Assembly (NCBI RefSeq): GCF_002776525.5
Contig: NC_045443.1
Span: forward strand, 41,409,787-41,473,786
Source: Piliocolobus tephrosceles
Taxonomy: Eukaryota; Chordata; Mammalia; Primates; Cercopithecidae
DNA length: 64,000 nucleotides
Reading direction: 5' to 3'
In this document: positions 47,144 to 59,245 of the stretch, piece after piece
Position numbering within the stretch: position 1 is the first letter of the stretch
Layout: each line of letters starts with the position of its first letter
Translations under genes and position numbers: made by a program
Notes under the pieces: generated by a model
The model's database searches: none
Seen by the model: the letters and a program-made list of their open reading frames with translations, nothing else
What the model was told of the DNA's origin: nothing

Positions 47144-48484
47144 CTTAGACTTCTATCTCTCACCACCTACAAAACATCAACTAAAAATGGATTAAAGATT
47201 TACATATAGTATTAATACCTGCAACTATAAAACTACTAGAAGAAAACATAAGACAAATGCTTCAGGACACAGGTCTAGGAAAATATTTTATGAGTGAGAC
47301 CACAAAAGCACAGGCAACAAAAACAAAAATAGATAAATGAGACTATATCAAACTAAAAAGCTTCTGCACAGTAAAGAAAACAATCAACAGAATGAAGAGA
47401 CAACTTGCAGAATGGAAGAAAATATTTGCAAACTATTCATCTGACAAGGGACTCATATCCAGAATGTACAAGGAACTCAAATAACCGCAAAATACCACAA
47501 GTAATCCAATTAAAAATGGGCAAAGGATTTGAATAGAAATCGCTGAAAAGAAGTCATACAAATGACCAACACATATATTAAAAAGGTTCAACATCACTAA
47601 TCACCAGGGAAATGCAGGTCAAAACCACAATGAGCTATCATCTCCCTCCAGTTAGAACAGCTTTTATTAAAAAGGAACAAATTACAAATGCTGGTGAGGA
47701 TGCAGAGAAACAGGAACCCTTATGCGCTGTTGGTGGGACTGTAAATTAGTATAGCCATTATAAAAAACAGTATGAAAGTTTCTCAAAAAACTAAAATAGA
47801 CCTAACACATGATCCAGCAATCTCACTACTGGGTTTTTACTGAAAGGAAAAAAAATCAGTTTATTGAAGATATATCTGAACCCCTATGCAGCATTATTCA
47901 CAATCACCAAGATATGTAATCAACCTAAATGTCTATCAACAGATGAATGAACAAAGAAAATGTGGCATATACCCACAATGGAATACCATCCAGACATAAG
48001 AAGAATGAAATCTTGTCATTTTCAACAACATGGATGAGCCTTGGAGGACATTATGTGAAATAAGCCAGGTGCAGAAAGATATAGACTACGTGTTCTCTCT
48101 CATATGTTAGAGCTAAAAAAATTCATCTTATAGAAGAAGAATTATGGTTATCAGAAGCTAGGAGGAGTATAGGGAGAGGAGGATAGGAAGATGTTGGTTA
48201 AAGGATACAAAATTACACAGCTGGATAGCAGGAATAAGTTCTAGTGTTCTATAACACTGTAGGATAAATATAATTAATAATAATTCATTGTATATGTTCA
48301 AAAATCTAGAAGAAAGGATTGTTGAATGTTCCCAACAAGAAGTAATAAATTCTTGAGGTAAAAAATACCCTAATTGCCCTGATCATTACACACTGTATAT
48401 ATGTATCAAAATATCACTCTGTACCCCATAAATATGTGCAACCACTATGCATCAACCAAACATACAAGGAAAAAATCAAACAAA
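47144..48484 (+). mobile_element. L1MA-type LINE-1, 5'-truncated
   Basis: About 1.34 kb of L1 ORF2 end and 3'UTR with many stops. It is flanked by CAATTTAAGCTTTC (47130-47143) and CAATTCAAGCTTTC (48485-48498), a target-site duplication with one change in 14. Confidence 0.88.
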
Positions 48485-48498
48485 CAATTCAAGCTTTC

Positions 48499-49640
48499 AA
48501 TTGAAGGCTCAAAAGGGCCATGATTAGGAGTAAAACAATACCTACATATTAAGAGATTCACGCTAAAACTAAAGGTAAATTTGAAACAGACCTTCCTAAC
48601 TGGTGTAAAGCCAACCTTCAATAAGTGCCAGGTTATTGGCCAATAATTTACAACCTGCTAGAACAGAAACAGTTTTCACAAGAAGCCAGTGGAACCTATG
48701 GTCTATAAAACATATCATCCATCATATCCAATATATTATAAAAATTAATAGACATTGTGAAGAAAAACGGAAAATGTGGCTCCTAATGAAGAGAAAAAGC
48801 AGTGAATGGAAAATGACTCAAAGATGATCCAGATGTTGTAATTAGCAAAGACTGGAAGGTATCTATCATAAATTTGCTCAAAAATGTAAAAAGATATGGT
48901 CATAATGAATGAACAAATAGCAAAGCTTGGCAGAGAAATTAAACTATTAAAAATTAAGTGGAAATTCTGGAACTGAAAAATGCAATATCTGAAATGAAAA
49001 GATTCACTAGACCAACCTAATAGCAGATTAGAGATGGCAGAAGAAAAAGTCAGTAAATTTGAAGACAAAACAATAGAAATTATCCAGTCCATAAAACAAA
49101 GACAAAAATATTGAAATAAAAATAGACCTTTAGTGACTTTTAGGATAATTAAACCATCTAAACAAATGTTTAACTAGAGTCTCAGAAAACTATGAGAGAA
49201 AAAGATGTGGCAGACAAAATATGTGAAAAAACAGTGGCTCAACTTTTCTCAAGTTTGGTGAAATGACATCAACTTAGATATTCAAAAAGCCCAGCAAACA
49301 CCAAAGAAAATAAAGACCAAAAAAAGAGATCAGACCTAAGTACATCATAGTCAAACTACTAAAAACAAAGATAGAGAATCATGAAAGGAAAAAGTGGGGG
49401 AAAAAAGAAATACTGCATACAAGGGAATAAAAAAACAAATGATCACTGTATCAGAAACAATGGAAACTAGAAAATGATAGAATATCACCTTTAAAGTTCT
49501 GGAAACAAATCTGTCAATCCTGAGTTCTATATCCAGTGAAAATATTCTTGAAATATAAAGACATTTTCAGATAAATTAAGAGTTGAAAGAACTTGTTACT
49601 AGCACACCTGCAATAAGGAAAATGCTAAGGAGTGTTACTC
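48499..49640 (+). mobile_element. Old L1M, ORF1 region
   Basis: L1M sequence resumes after the inserted L1. Around 48880-49110 it resembles ORF1 (coiled-coil part); 49490-49640 contains the TATATCCAGTGAAAATATTC block found in old L1 ORF1 regions. No usable frame remains. Confidence 0.55.
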
Positions 49641-49714
49641 AAGCTGAAGGGAATGTAACCAGATGGAGACTCCAATATGTAAGAAGAAATGAAGAGTACC
49701 AGAAATGGTAAATA

Positions 49715-50062
49715 TGGTAGTCTTCCCTTATTTGCAGTTTATCTTTCCACAGTTTCAGTTACCTGTGGTCACCTGTAGCCCAAACAAGTGAGTAAAATGT
49801 ATGATAAAACATTCTGAGAGAGAGAGAGAGATCACATTCACATAATTTTTATTATAGTATATTACAATTATTATATTTTATTATTAGTTACTGTTGTCAA
49901 TCTCTTACTGTGCCTAATGTAAATTAAATTTTATTGTACGTATGTATAGGAAAAAAACATAGCATATATAGGGTTTAATAAGGTTCAGTACTATTGTGAT
50001 TTCAGGCATTCACTTGGAGTCTTGGAACACATATCCCTTGTGGAAAAAGGAGCAATTACTAC
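49715..50062 (+). mobile_element. MER2 (Tigger1-derived DNA transposon)
   Basis: The ends are inverted (GGTAGTCTTCCCTTATTTGC and, in reverse, GTAGTAATTGCTCC). The inner words TCTCTTACTGTGCCTAATGT and ATAGCATATATAGGGTTTAA are characteristic of MER2. A TA lies at the left border (49713-49714). Confidence 0.9.
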
Positions 50063-50499
50063 ATGTGAATAAATATAAAATATACCATTTTTCTTTTCTT
50101 AATTTCTTTAAAAGACATAAGACTTACTAAAGCAAAAATAATAACATGGAACTGTAGGATTTATAGTGAACAGAGTTGTAAAATATATTACTGTTTTAGC
50201 ACAAAAGCTGTGCGGATAAAATTATAATGTTGCAAAGTTCTTATATTTTATATGAGTAGTATAATACTATATCTAATTATAATATAATAAGTTAATGATA
50301 TATAGTTTAATCCCTAGGACAACAAATAAAATAATAATATGAAAAGTTATAGTTTAAAATCCAATAGAACAATTTAAATAAAATAAAAATGTTATTAAAG
50401 AAAAAAAGACAGGAATGGATAAATAGGTGTATAAAATATAGATGGGACAAATAGAAAACAAATGACAAAATGGTAGTCCTAAATCCATCAGTGTCACAA
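50063..50499. other. AT-rich NELL2 intron, nothing recognised
   Basis: No exon or named repeat was seen; possibly more old L1M. Confidence 0.4.
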
Positions 50500-51005
50500 A
50501 TTATATTAAATGTAAATAAACAAAACACTTTAATAACAGATTTTCACACTGGGTGAAAAATAAGAACAATATATTATCTACTAAAAATGCACTTTAAGTA
50601 GAACACCATTGATAGATTAGAAGTAGATGAACAAAACAATATACTGTGGGCTAAATAAACATCAGACAAAATTAATTTCAAGTCAAGAAGTCTTGCTAGA
50701 GATAAGGAGGGACATTACATAGCAATAAAATGGTCAATTCACAGAAGACATAAATGAGTACAAGCTGTGTAATTCAATTTATATGAAATTTTATAAAGGC
50801 AAAATGAATTTATTACAAAGAAATAAAATTAAAGTTGCCTACTGAAAGTAGGTGTTACTGAAAGGGGATCCAAAGGTGCTCTCTAGAGTGTTGGATATAT
50901 TCTGTTGGATATATTCTGTATTTTGATTTATCAAACTCATCAAACTATATACTTAACTGTGAATTTCACTATAATAAATATTACCTTGATAAAAATGAAA
51001 ATAAA
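50500..51005 (+). mobile_element. Old L1M 3' end
   Basis: TCAAACTATATACTTAACTG and TTCACTATAATAAATATTAC resemble the end of an L1M 3'UTR. Diverged; left border uncertain. Confidence 0.5.
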
Positions 51006-51075
51006 ACTGACTCACTGAAACTCAGTCTGACTACTAGGAATAATAAGCACCTACTATCAAAACTCGTAAAATAAC

Positions 51076-51382
51076 TTTTTTTTTTTTTTTTTTTTGAGAT
51101 GGTGTTTCCCTCTGTCGCCCAGGCTGGAGTGCAATGGCCGGATCTCAGCTCACTGCAAGCTCCGCCTCCCGGGTTCATGCCATTCTCCTGCCTCAGCCTC
51201 CCGAGTAGCTGGGACTACAGGCGCCCGCCACCACGCCCGGCTAGTTTTTTTTTTGTATTTTTTAGTAGAGACGGGGTTTCACCGTGTTAGCCAGATGGTC
51301 TCTATCTCCTGACCTCGTGATCCGCCCGTCTCGGCCTCCCAAAAAGGGCTGGAATTACAGGCTTGAGCCACCGCGCCCGGCC
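51076..51382 (-). mobile_element. Young AluY with Old World monkey-type changes
   Basis: A full-length Alu in antisense (sense orientation relative to NELL2). Against the common AluY form it reads GGCCGGATCTCAGCTC, GGCTAGTTTTTTTT and CAGGCTTGAGCCACCGCG, three differences I associate with rhesus/baboon AluYR subfamilies. CpGs are well preserved, so it is recent. A clear target-site duplication was not found. Confidence 0.93.
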
Positions 51383-52229
51383 TCTAATTATTTTTATATA
51401 GTGACACAGTGAAATAAGTTTCCTTAAGACCTTTCTATTTTTGGCTATATTTATTGTTAAAGAAGTCCTTGCCACTCTTCATGCTAACCTTTGCGAATCA
51501 AGGTTAGAAGACAGTCAACTTTTAATTTTCAGCTACACTTATTTTTTTATCCTATTACTGTCAATATTTCAGTATGTTTTAAAGGAGTCCATTTCCTTTA
51601 TTTTCAAACTTTTTGTAGTTAAATTATGTAATTATACATAATATTTTTATCTTAATTTTTATTATAAGCATTGCGATCACTTCAACAGCTGAATAATATA
51701 TAATCTTCTAATACATAATTAGAATATATTATATTAGTATAACATATCATATAATTGCATTGTACACAAAGTTACTGTAATTTATTTAACTGTTCTATTG
51801 TTGGATATTTTAGTTTCTTCCTTAATTCTGTATGACAATGTTGAGATGGATATTGGCATGTATATAGCTTGTTTTATACTTTAGATTATTTCTTTAGGTT
51901 AGATTCTCAGACCTGGGATTAAAGAGAACAATATATTTGTGTGTGTGTATGGGGGGTGGGGATAGTGTGTTGCACTGTGTATTTTTTAATATTAACAGTG
52001 CACAAAACTAATAATTCCAGTATATCTCTGTCAGCATTAGAAATTATTATGAGAAACTTTTTTACTAGAGTATATGAAAATAATTACTTGTAATTTTAGT
52101 TTACAATTAAGGTTCAATTATTTAAAGGCTCAATGATTTCCTCTTTTATTTTAGTATTTTTAGTGAGTTGTTTATTTATCCTTTGCATGCAGATTTATTT
52201 ATGGGGGAAATAATTGCTTTTTAAAAAAG
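51383..52229. other. AT-rich NELL2 intron, nothing recognised
   Basis: A short GT run (51938-51948) and AT-rich sequence only. Confidence 0.5.
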
Positions 52230-52370
52230 CTTTAGGGGCAAGGTCTTACTTTGTCACCCAAGCTGAAGTGCAGTGGCATGGTCATGGCTGACTGCAGCCT
52301 TGAACGCCTAAGCTCAAGTGGGCCTTCTGAGCAGTTGAGATTATAGGTATGAGCCACTGCACCCAGCAGT
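52230..52370 (-). mobile_element. Monomeric Alu (FLAM-like)
   Basis: A single Alu arm in antisense, GTCTTACTTTGTCACCCAAG to GAGCCACTGCACCCAGC, diverged. This suits the old free left monomer. Confidence 0.85.
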
Positions 52371-53334
52371 AAGTACTTTTCTTATTAATGTTTGTGTTTT
52401 TAATCTAACACATAAACCAAATCTGCTGACGCTATTTTTTTAGTCTGTAGTTGTGACTTTTTTTTTTTTTTGTGGCTAATTTTATGTATCTATAGAAGCA
52501 CTAATCTTTTCATTCAGTTATATTTTATCATTGATAAATTTTAAAAAGTATCTCCTTCTAGAATTTTGATAAATATTTAATTATATTTTCTTTATTTTAA
52601 TTTATTTTAATACTTAACACTTTTTCCATGTGGAATTTGTTTTGATATGTAACATAATTTTTATAACTGCGTGTTATTTCCCTCAAATTGTTATTTAGTC
52701 ATCCCATTATTTGTGAAATAATGCTTTTTTCCTCCATTGATTTGCAAAGTCCTGATCATATATTAAAAGCTTTATTATAATATTGCCCTTTTATAGGTAT
52801 TTTTTCCATAGATCTAGTTATCTATTCTAATGTTAGAACAGAGGTCCACTGGCACAACTTCAAGTTTGTAGCTTTTGATAGATGAAGGCAACATTTAGGA
52901 AGTGAGGATCTTGATCGTTTTATAAAACTCCAATTTCTTCCATACCTCAATAACTGTAGCATTGTATCTAGAGTCTCCCTAGGAGTTAAAGTAGCTCTCT
53001 GGTTTCTGATTTTCAGTTTCCTGCTCAGTGATTGTCTATTAAAGGAAAGGACTCCCTAACCCCTTCTTCCTCCTTATTTCTCAATTGGATACATCCCTCT
53101 TTGTTGTTTGAAGCTCAAAGTGTTCTAACCAAAGTGTGCTTCTCTAGAAGATTTCGAAAAGGAGAACTTCTGAATTCATTTTTGACTCAAGCGTTTAACT
53201 TTTGAGTGGAGAAGGCTTTTTTCCTTTAACCTAAGAAAATTAAATTTGAAGACACCTTTAAAAAGAGAAAAGAAAACTTTTCTACCCAACTAACTCCTAA
53301 TTCTTAGATCTCATTTACTGAGGAGTTACTCCTC
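52371..53334. other. NELL2 intron, nothing recognised
   Basis: No exon or named repeat was seen. Confidence 0.5.
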
Positions 53335-53610
53335 AGCCAACATTTATTGAGTGCTTACTATGTGTTGAGCCCTGTATGAAACTTTTTGCGTGGATCATGT
53401 CACTTAATTCTTAGAGTAACCCTCCCAAGTAGGCACTATTACAATTCCCAAGTAGGTACCATTATTTTTCCCATTTTTAAGGACAGCAAACTGAGCTACA
53501 GACAGATTAATGAATGTCCCCTGAGGTCACATAATTAGTGAGGTTGACCAGGCTATGAATCCAGGCAGCCTGATTCCAGAGACTACATTCTTGACCACTA
53601 GATCAAGCCT
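53335..53610 (+). mobile_element. MIR element, nearly full length
   Basis: ACATTTATTGAGTGCTTACT at the start, a CCATTTTTAAGGACAGCAAA middle, and CCAGGCAGCCTGATTCCAGA near the end. Confidence 0.92.
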
Positions 53611-53616
53611 GTCCAA

Positions 53617-53655
53617 GAAAACATTTTGTGATAACAGAAATGTTTTCTCTGTGTG
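53617..53655. mobile_element. Short hAT-type element, left piece
   Basis: The left end of the element that continues at 54084; split by the MST LTR. Confidence 0.6.
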
Positions 53656-54083
53656 TGATATAGTTTGGATATTTGTCCCCATGCAAATCTCATGTTGAAT
53701 TGTAATCCCTAATCCTGGAGGTGGGGCCTGGTGGGAGGTGTTTGGAACATAAGGGCAGATTTCTCTTGAATGGCTTAGCATTATCCCCTAGGTGCTGTTC
53801 TCACCATAGTGAGTTCTCACGAGATCTGGTCATTTTAAAATGTGTGGCACCTACCCACTAACTTTCTCTCTCTCTCTCTCTCGTTCCCACGCCTGCCATG
53901 TGAAGTGCCCACTCCTGCTTCGCCTTCCACATGAGTAGAAGCTTCCTGAAGCCTCCTGTGAAGCAGACCCTGGTACTGTTTCCCATACAGCCTGCAGAAC
54001 TGTAAGCCAATTAAACCCCTTTTCTTTGTAAATTACCCAGTCTCAAGTATTTCTTTATAGCAAAGCAAGAACGGCCTAACACA
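53656..54083 (+). mobile_element. MST-type MaLR solo LTR
   Basis: A 428-bp LTR from TGATATAGTTTGGA to CCTAACACA, flanked by perfect GTGTG repeats (53651-53655 and 54084-54088). Confidence 0.93.
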
Positions 54084-54245
54084 GTGTGCTATCTAATATT
54101 ACAGCCAGTAGCCACATGTGGCTATTGTGCAATTGAAATGTGGCCAGTGTAACTAAGAAATTAAATTTTCATATTATTTAATTTTAATTAAAATATAAAT
54201 AGCCACATGTGGCTACTGACTAGCATATTGAACAACAGAGTACCA
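54084..54245. mobile_element. Short palindromic hAT-type element, right piece
   Basis: GTAGCCACATGTGGCTATTG, then an AT-rich centre and AGCCACATGTGGCTACTG. Same family as 38521-38749. Together with 53617-53655 it forms one element. Confidence 0.75.
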
Positions 54246-56190
54246 GATAATAAGCTGATAGAGAATAACTCCCAGGGGTGACTGTGTCTGGTTTTGCTTA
54301 TCATTATATACCTGGTACCAGCACAATGCCCCACACAGTGTGTATTTATCAATTAAAAACAAATAACTCAGAGAGGAGTAGAATGGAGATGTAATAAATA
54401 AAATAGTGCTTTCAAAGCACTAAATTGTAAAGAATGCTTACCTCTAAGGCAATATCTGAAGACTGTTTTGCATAAACTTTATTTTCAAAATAACACAAAA
54501 TAAATGTAATAAAAATTAGTATTTGAGATAAATTTGACAAAACTGAGCATATTTTATGACTCATATTTAATAACAAGAGATAAAATAGTATCTAATACTA
54601 ACTTCTGCAAATCAGTACTTATCTGACAGGAAGAAATGACTTTAATATCAAAATACACTTTCTGGAATATACTCCTATCAAGAGCTGAGAGATTATAGTA
54701 GTTGTTTATAAGGCAGTGAATGACAAGCTCATTCAAATTCTTTACCCCAGAAAACAGTCTGAGATGTTTTTCTGCCTATTACTATATGCATTTTTTCTTA
54801 CTGCGAATACCTTCTGTGCTATATTTCATTTTTGTTCATCACTCAATATATATTTTTGTCACTATTGCTCAGAAGAATAATCTCACAGAAAGATTAAGGG
54901 TGTAAGAGGACTCAACTCTATTTGGTAATTAAATGTCAGAAAGTATTTGCCTGTTAGTCATTAGTGCTAAGTTTTGAGATATGCACTATTGAATATACAC
55001 ATATTAAATGTATATTAAAGGAACCTTGCACATACATTCTTAGTAACTTTTAGTAATAGTAACTTTTAAATTTTCTAATGCATTTCATAAAACAGCAGTA
55101 AATGTTCACTCAAAAAGCTTTGTTTGATTGACAAATTGCATTGATTGAAAGAACTAGAAATTTGAGCTTGAAATAGATAAAAATGGCATCTCAAAGCTTA
55201 AAGCATTTTATATTTCTTTGTCCTGTTACTTCAGCCTACTCTGGTAAGAATTTGTAGTAAGTGAATCTGAATTAAATTGCTCTGTAGGATAAAAATTACA
55301 AAATGGAAATGCACACTTAAAAAAATCAGAGCAGTTACAGATATCTGGCTATGTTATGCTGAGAAAAATCTGACACGTCTGCTATTTGGTTATTACTGTT
55401 AAGCCTTCAGGTTATTTATTTAGTTTTAGTGTTGATTACAAAATTATGACTATAAATCATAATGGCCACAAGATTAAATTTATATAGAAATGATAATCAA
55501 ATTAGAATGCTTCCAACATTGTCACTAATCTACAAACTCTATATGCTCTGCCTACATTCATTGTATTTGTGCTCTCATTGAAGCAAAAGGCACAGAGCTC
55601 TATTTTCCAATGAGAATAAGGAGAAAGAGCTTTGTAATGGTTTTTCTCCAACTGTATGAATAAAATATGGTAAAAAACAGATCTTAAAATTTTCAACTCA
55701 ATGTAACTGACCATAACAAACCAAGAAATACGCCCATCTTTGCCACATTGATTTCCACTTTGGAAAATGTAATAAATCTACTTCGCTTATGTATCTTACG
55801 GACCTTGTAAAATAACCAGCTAAAAATCAATAAAACAATATTGTCTCCTATCATTAAAGAAGAAACATGAGGTTTGTTGTTTCAGCTTTTTAAAAAGATG
55901 TGTACAGTTAGATACTTAGGACAATTTAAGTAGCTTGTTTCTATTCTGGTGATATAAATAACGGATCATTCTGGTTTCAGTCCATGCACTGTCCTTGAAT
56001 ATACATCAGAGGGATGCCCATGACAGCCCTGGAACTAATAGAGCTGAGTGGCATTCCTCCCATCTATGTTTGAAAAATAAACAGAAAAAAAAAAAAAAAC
56101 CCTTCCCATTGTCAGGTCGAGCACATTATTATCTATGAGCCCTGGGTGCAGCTGGCAAAGTGCTCACTATTTAAATGTAATGGGGCTTAC
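54246..56190. other. NELL2 intron, nothing recognised
   Basis: AT-rich sequence without a named repeat; an A-run is at 56085-56099. Confidence 0.5.
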
Positions 56191-56415
56191 CTTGCACTGG
56201 CAGAGAGTACACTCAGTGCCATGTTTGATCCAAGAGGACCCGGTGAAGCGAACCACATTCATCTCGTCCAGGCAAGTCTTGGTGATGTCATTGCGGATGG
56301 TGTCGGCCTGGCAAGGGTCTGTGACACAGCGCGGGCAGCACTCATTCTCTGGGAGAATACTGAATTCACACTCCACATCTGGGCAAGGCAGGGGCCAACA
56401 ATCAACTTCCCCTTG
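56191..56415 (-). CDS. NELL2: NELL2 exon: VWC domain end and C-terminal cysteine-rich segment
   Basis: A 225-nt exon (75 codons), phase 0 at both ends. The acceptor is TTTTTCTTGTAG at 56427-56416 and the donor is AAG|GTAAGC at 56190. It encodes Q-G-E-V-D-C-W to L-C-Q-C-K, finishing a VWC domain with E-N-E-C-C-P-R-C and starting the last cysteine-rich segment of NELL2. Frame and cysteines are intact. Plus-strand open frames over the same bases (56135-56535) are shadows of this exon. Confidence 0.96.
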
Positions 56416-57917
56416 CTACAAGAAAAACAGATGTGCAAGGGCAGAGGGAGAGGGAGGAGGAAATGGAGGGAGGCCAGGAAAAAGCAGATGAGCACAGTGT
56501 TTACTGAATACTCAATTTATTTGACTGATATTTAAACTTAGATCTACAAAGCCCATGAATCTTTCAGGGAATGTATTAATACAAAAGCCCTATCAGAATG
56601 ATGAGTTCTTTTGAAACAATCTTCAGGATTTAAATAACACCAATAAAACAAAAGCAAAAATCACTTATCTTAAAACAATAAAATGTGCATGCCCCATCTT
56701 TCCCATGACAAAGGAGAGAGGTTTTTATTTAACGTTTTTGCCCATGTGATACCTTTTTCATTCTTTCGCTATTTTTTCTAAGCTGTTATTCATTCCTTTA
56801 TGCATAAAGAATGTTTTGTTCATTTACAAGAAAATAAACTAAAATATGAAGGGAATGTGATGGTTTTTCTTTGTTCATTTATATATTTTTCAGTGTAGAG
56901 ACTTTGAAAAAAAAAAAAAAACAAACAAACCCTAGGAATTGATTTCACTCCTTTTTAATTCCACACAGGAAAATAGTGTGAATTGGATCTTTTTAAAAAT
57001 GTAGTTCCCACCTGTTTCCTATTTTCTTCATAATTCTGAATCTCATGGTTTGGGAGATGAAAGCAGCCTTCAGGCACAGAAACTGACCTTGGTCTTTCCA
57101 TTGATTTTTGGGTTGAAAGTATAAAAAGGAAGGAACAAAAAAGCTTTGCCTTAAAAATAACCTCACACAAATAGAAAGAAACCGGCCATAACTTTAAAAG
57201 TAGCATCATCTGTGAAAGTTTCCACTGTAAAGACACATAGACCAATTTTCCTTTGCATTTACACCACTAGAAAGAAACAAGAAATTCGTTCAACTGAAAA
57301 AAGGCTTTAATAAGTCATTACTTTCTTCTTATTTATTGTTTCTAGTAAAAGTTTTATAAATATATAGAGAAATTCAATTCTAATATATATTTATTGCATA
57401 TCCATATTACGTGCAAAACAAGGTGCCCACCAGAAGCATTGAAAATAACAATCTTTAGAAGGAAATAAACGGTTTTGGTTGTGGTGATGTTGTTTTGTAT
57501 TTTCAGTCTAAACATGACTGATATAAATGGGTTAACAAAAGTTCTACTTGGAAAAAGAATATTTTTTTCATGAATGCCATTATTCTATCAATAATTGTCT
57601 TTAAAGTTAGCCTAAACGGGATAGGAATGGGGAAGCTAGGAGAGTCTTTTCTTCTTTTGAGCTATGGAGATACTTCTGAAAGAGACATTACTGTCAGTGA
57701 AAGACTATTCAACACCTTGTGCCACACCTACCTCAGAATATTCCTTCTTGGGTTGTGATCGTGTAACTATCACCTCATCATCCTAACCAGGCTCACTTTT
57801 TATAACTGTCAACACTGTGGCCTGGTGCTAGGTACTGGCAAATGGGGAGGGCAAGGTTTGTTCCCTATTTAGATTCTGGGCCTAAATTTTCTTTCCACTT
57901 CATGTAGTTAAATTTAC
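56416..57917. other. NELL2 intron (1,502 bp), no repeat recognised
   Basis: Apart from an A-run at 56909-56922 nothing was identified. The lack of named repeats makes it the cleanest intron here. Confidence 0.5.
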
Positions 57918-58094
57918 CAAGCAGCGGCACTGTTGACAATTCTGGACCCAGGTGTCACCACTGTTGTACAAAGTTTCCCCATTTTGATGGAGGCACTGAC
58001 TACTAAGCCTTGGGTCACATTCAGGGCAGCAAAAAAGATCAACTGTTGGATTCTCACAGTCACAGACCATCCGTCGACACATAACGAATCCATT
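57918..58094 (-). CDS. NELL2: NELL2 exon: VWC domain end and next VWC start
   Basis: A 177-nt exon (59 codons), phase 0 at both ends, so skipping it would keep the frame. The acceptor is TTTTTCATACAG at 58106-58095 and the donor is TTG|GTAAAT at 57917. It completes one VWC domain (C-C-P-E-C) and opens the next (Q-C-L-H-Q-N-G). VWC domains bind partner proteins and often act in oligomer formation or ligand binding. A long (CA)n tract on the plus strand, (UG)n in the transcript, lies 57-108 nt upstream of the acceptor. The coding frame is open and the cysteine spacing intact. Confidence 0.96.
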
Positions 58095-58145
58095 CTGTAT
58101 GAAAAAGAAAAAAAGCAGTTACCAAAAACCTCCATTGCTCAATAC

Positions 58146-58150
<5 letters not shown>

Positions 58151-58195
<45 letters not shown>

Positions 58196-58202
58196 ACACA
58201 CA
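58151..58202. repeat. (CA)n microsatellite near a NELL2 acceptor
   Basis: (CA)20 at 58151-58190, then TA and about five more CA. In the NELL2 transcript it is a UG repeat 57-108 nt upstream of the exon that starts at 58094. Confidence 0.97.
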
Positions 58203-58799
58203 TATATTTCAGATGGTGACTTGGAAGTTGAAATAATTCACACTGCTTATCCAATATAATAAATTTTCTTTAACATTTCTTTTTTTAGCTAACACAAAAA
58301 AATTACCTAAGCTGGGGGATTTTCAATTTCCTTTCCACATACTACTCCTCAAATGACCAGAAAATATTTTTTTCAGAAATGACCAGCATAAAATGATAAC
58401 CACTGTGTATATAAATGTCTTCATTTATATGTAAGTATATATTTGTATATTAGTATGGTAAGTTGCATACTAACTAAATTTTGTTTTTTTTGAGGGCATG
58501 TGTTTTAACATTTCATAGTTAATAAAATACATATTACTAAATTTCTGGAGTATTTAACACCTATGTTTTTGTATAAACTGTTATTAATTTCTTTTACGAC
58601 AGTTGAGTTTTTGGTACATAATATTATTCATCTGAAAGTAATTTGAGCATTCATTATAACTAGGTACATATAACAGAATACCTATCTAAAACTGAAATAT
58701 AGACCCAATAAATATTTTTCACTCTTGGATCATAGCATGTTCATTCTGACTTTATTTATGCAGTCATTCAAACATGATATTGTGACTAGGAAAAAATTA

Positions 58800-59235
58800 G
58801 CACGGTTAGTAATAAAATTTTATCAACATGTGGATAGATAAATACATTGGTATATCCATACAATGAAATAATATTCAGCATTAAAAAGAAATGGATTAAC
58901 AGATAAATGTAACAATATGAATGAATCTCAAAAACATAATGTTGAGAGAAAGAAGCCAGACACAATATAGTATGTACTATATAACTCCATTTATATGAGG
59001 CTCTAGAAAATACAAATTTAATCAATAGGGACTGGATGCAATTTTTTCCTGGATCTAGGGTTGTGGGACTAACTAGGAAAGAACATAGGCAACATTTGGG
59101 CTAATGGAAATGTTCTGTTATATTAATTGTGCTGGTAGTTAAGTGGATGTACACATTGTCAAAACTCATCAAACCATATACACACTTAAAACATATGCAA
59201 ATTACAACTGAATAAAATTGATTAAAGTTTTTTAT
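58800..59235 (+). mobile_element. L1M 3' end beside a NELL2 exon
   Basis: TTGGTATATCCATACAATGA (58848), AGAGAAAGAAGCCAGACAC and CAAAACTCATCAAACCATAT (59159) are L1M ORF2-end and 3'UTR words. The fragment ends about 10-25 bp from the donor of exon 59246-59439. Confidence 0.82.
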
Positions 59236-59245
59236 TTATACCAAC

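Noticed and set aside
56135..56535. Plus-strand open frames of 118 and 129 codons
   Set aside because: They are the opposite strand of the NELL2 exon at 56191-56415 and its intron edge; they lack start context and homology.
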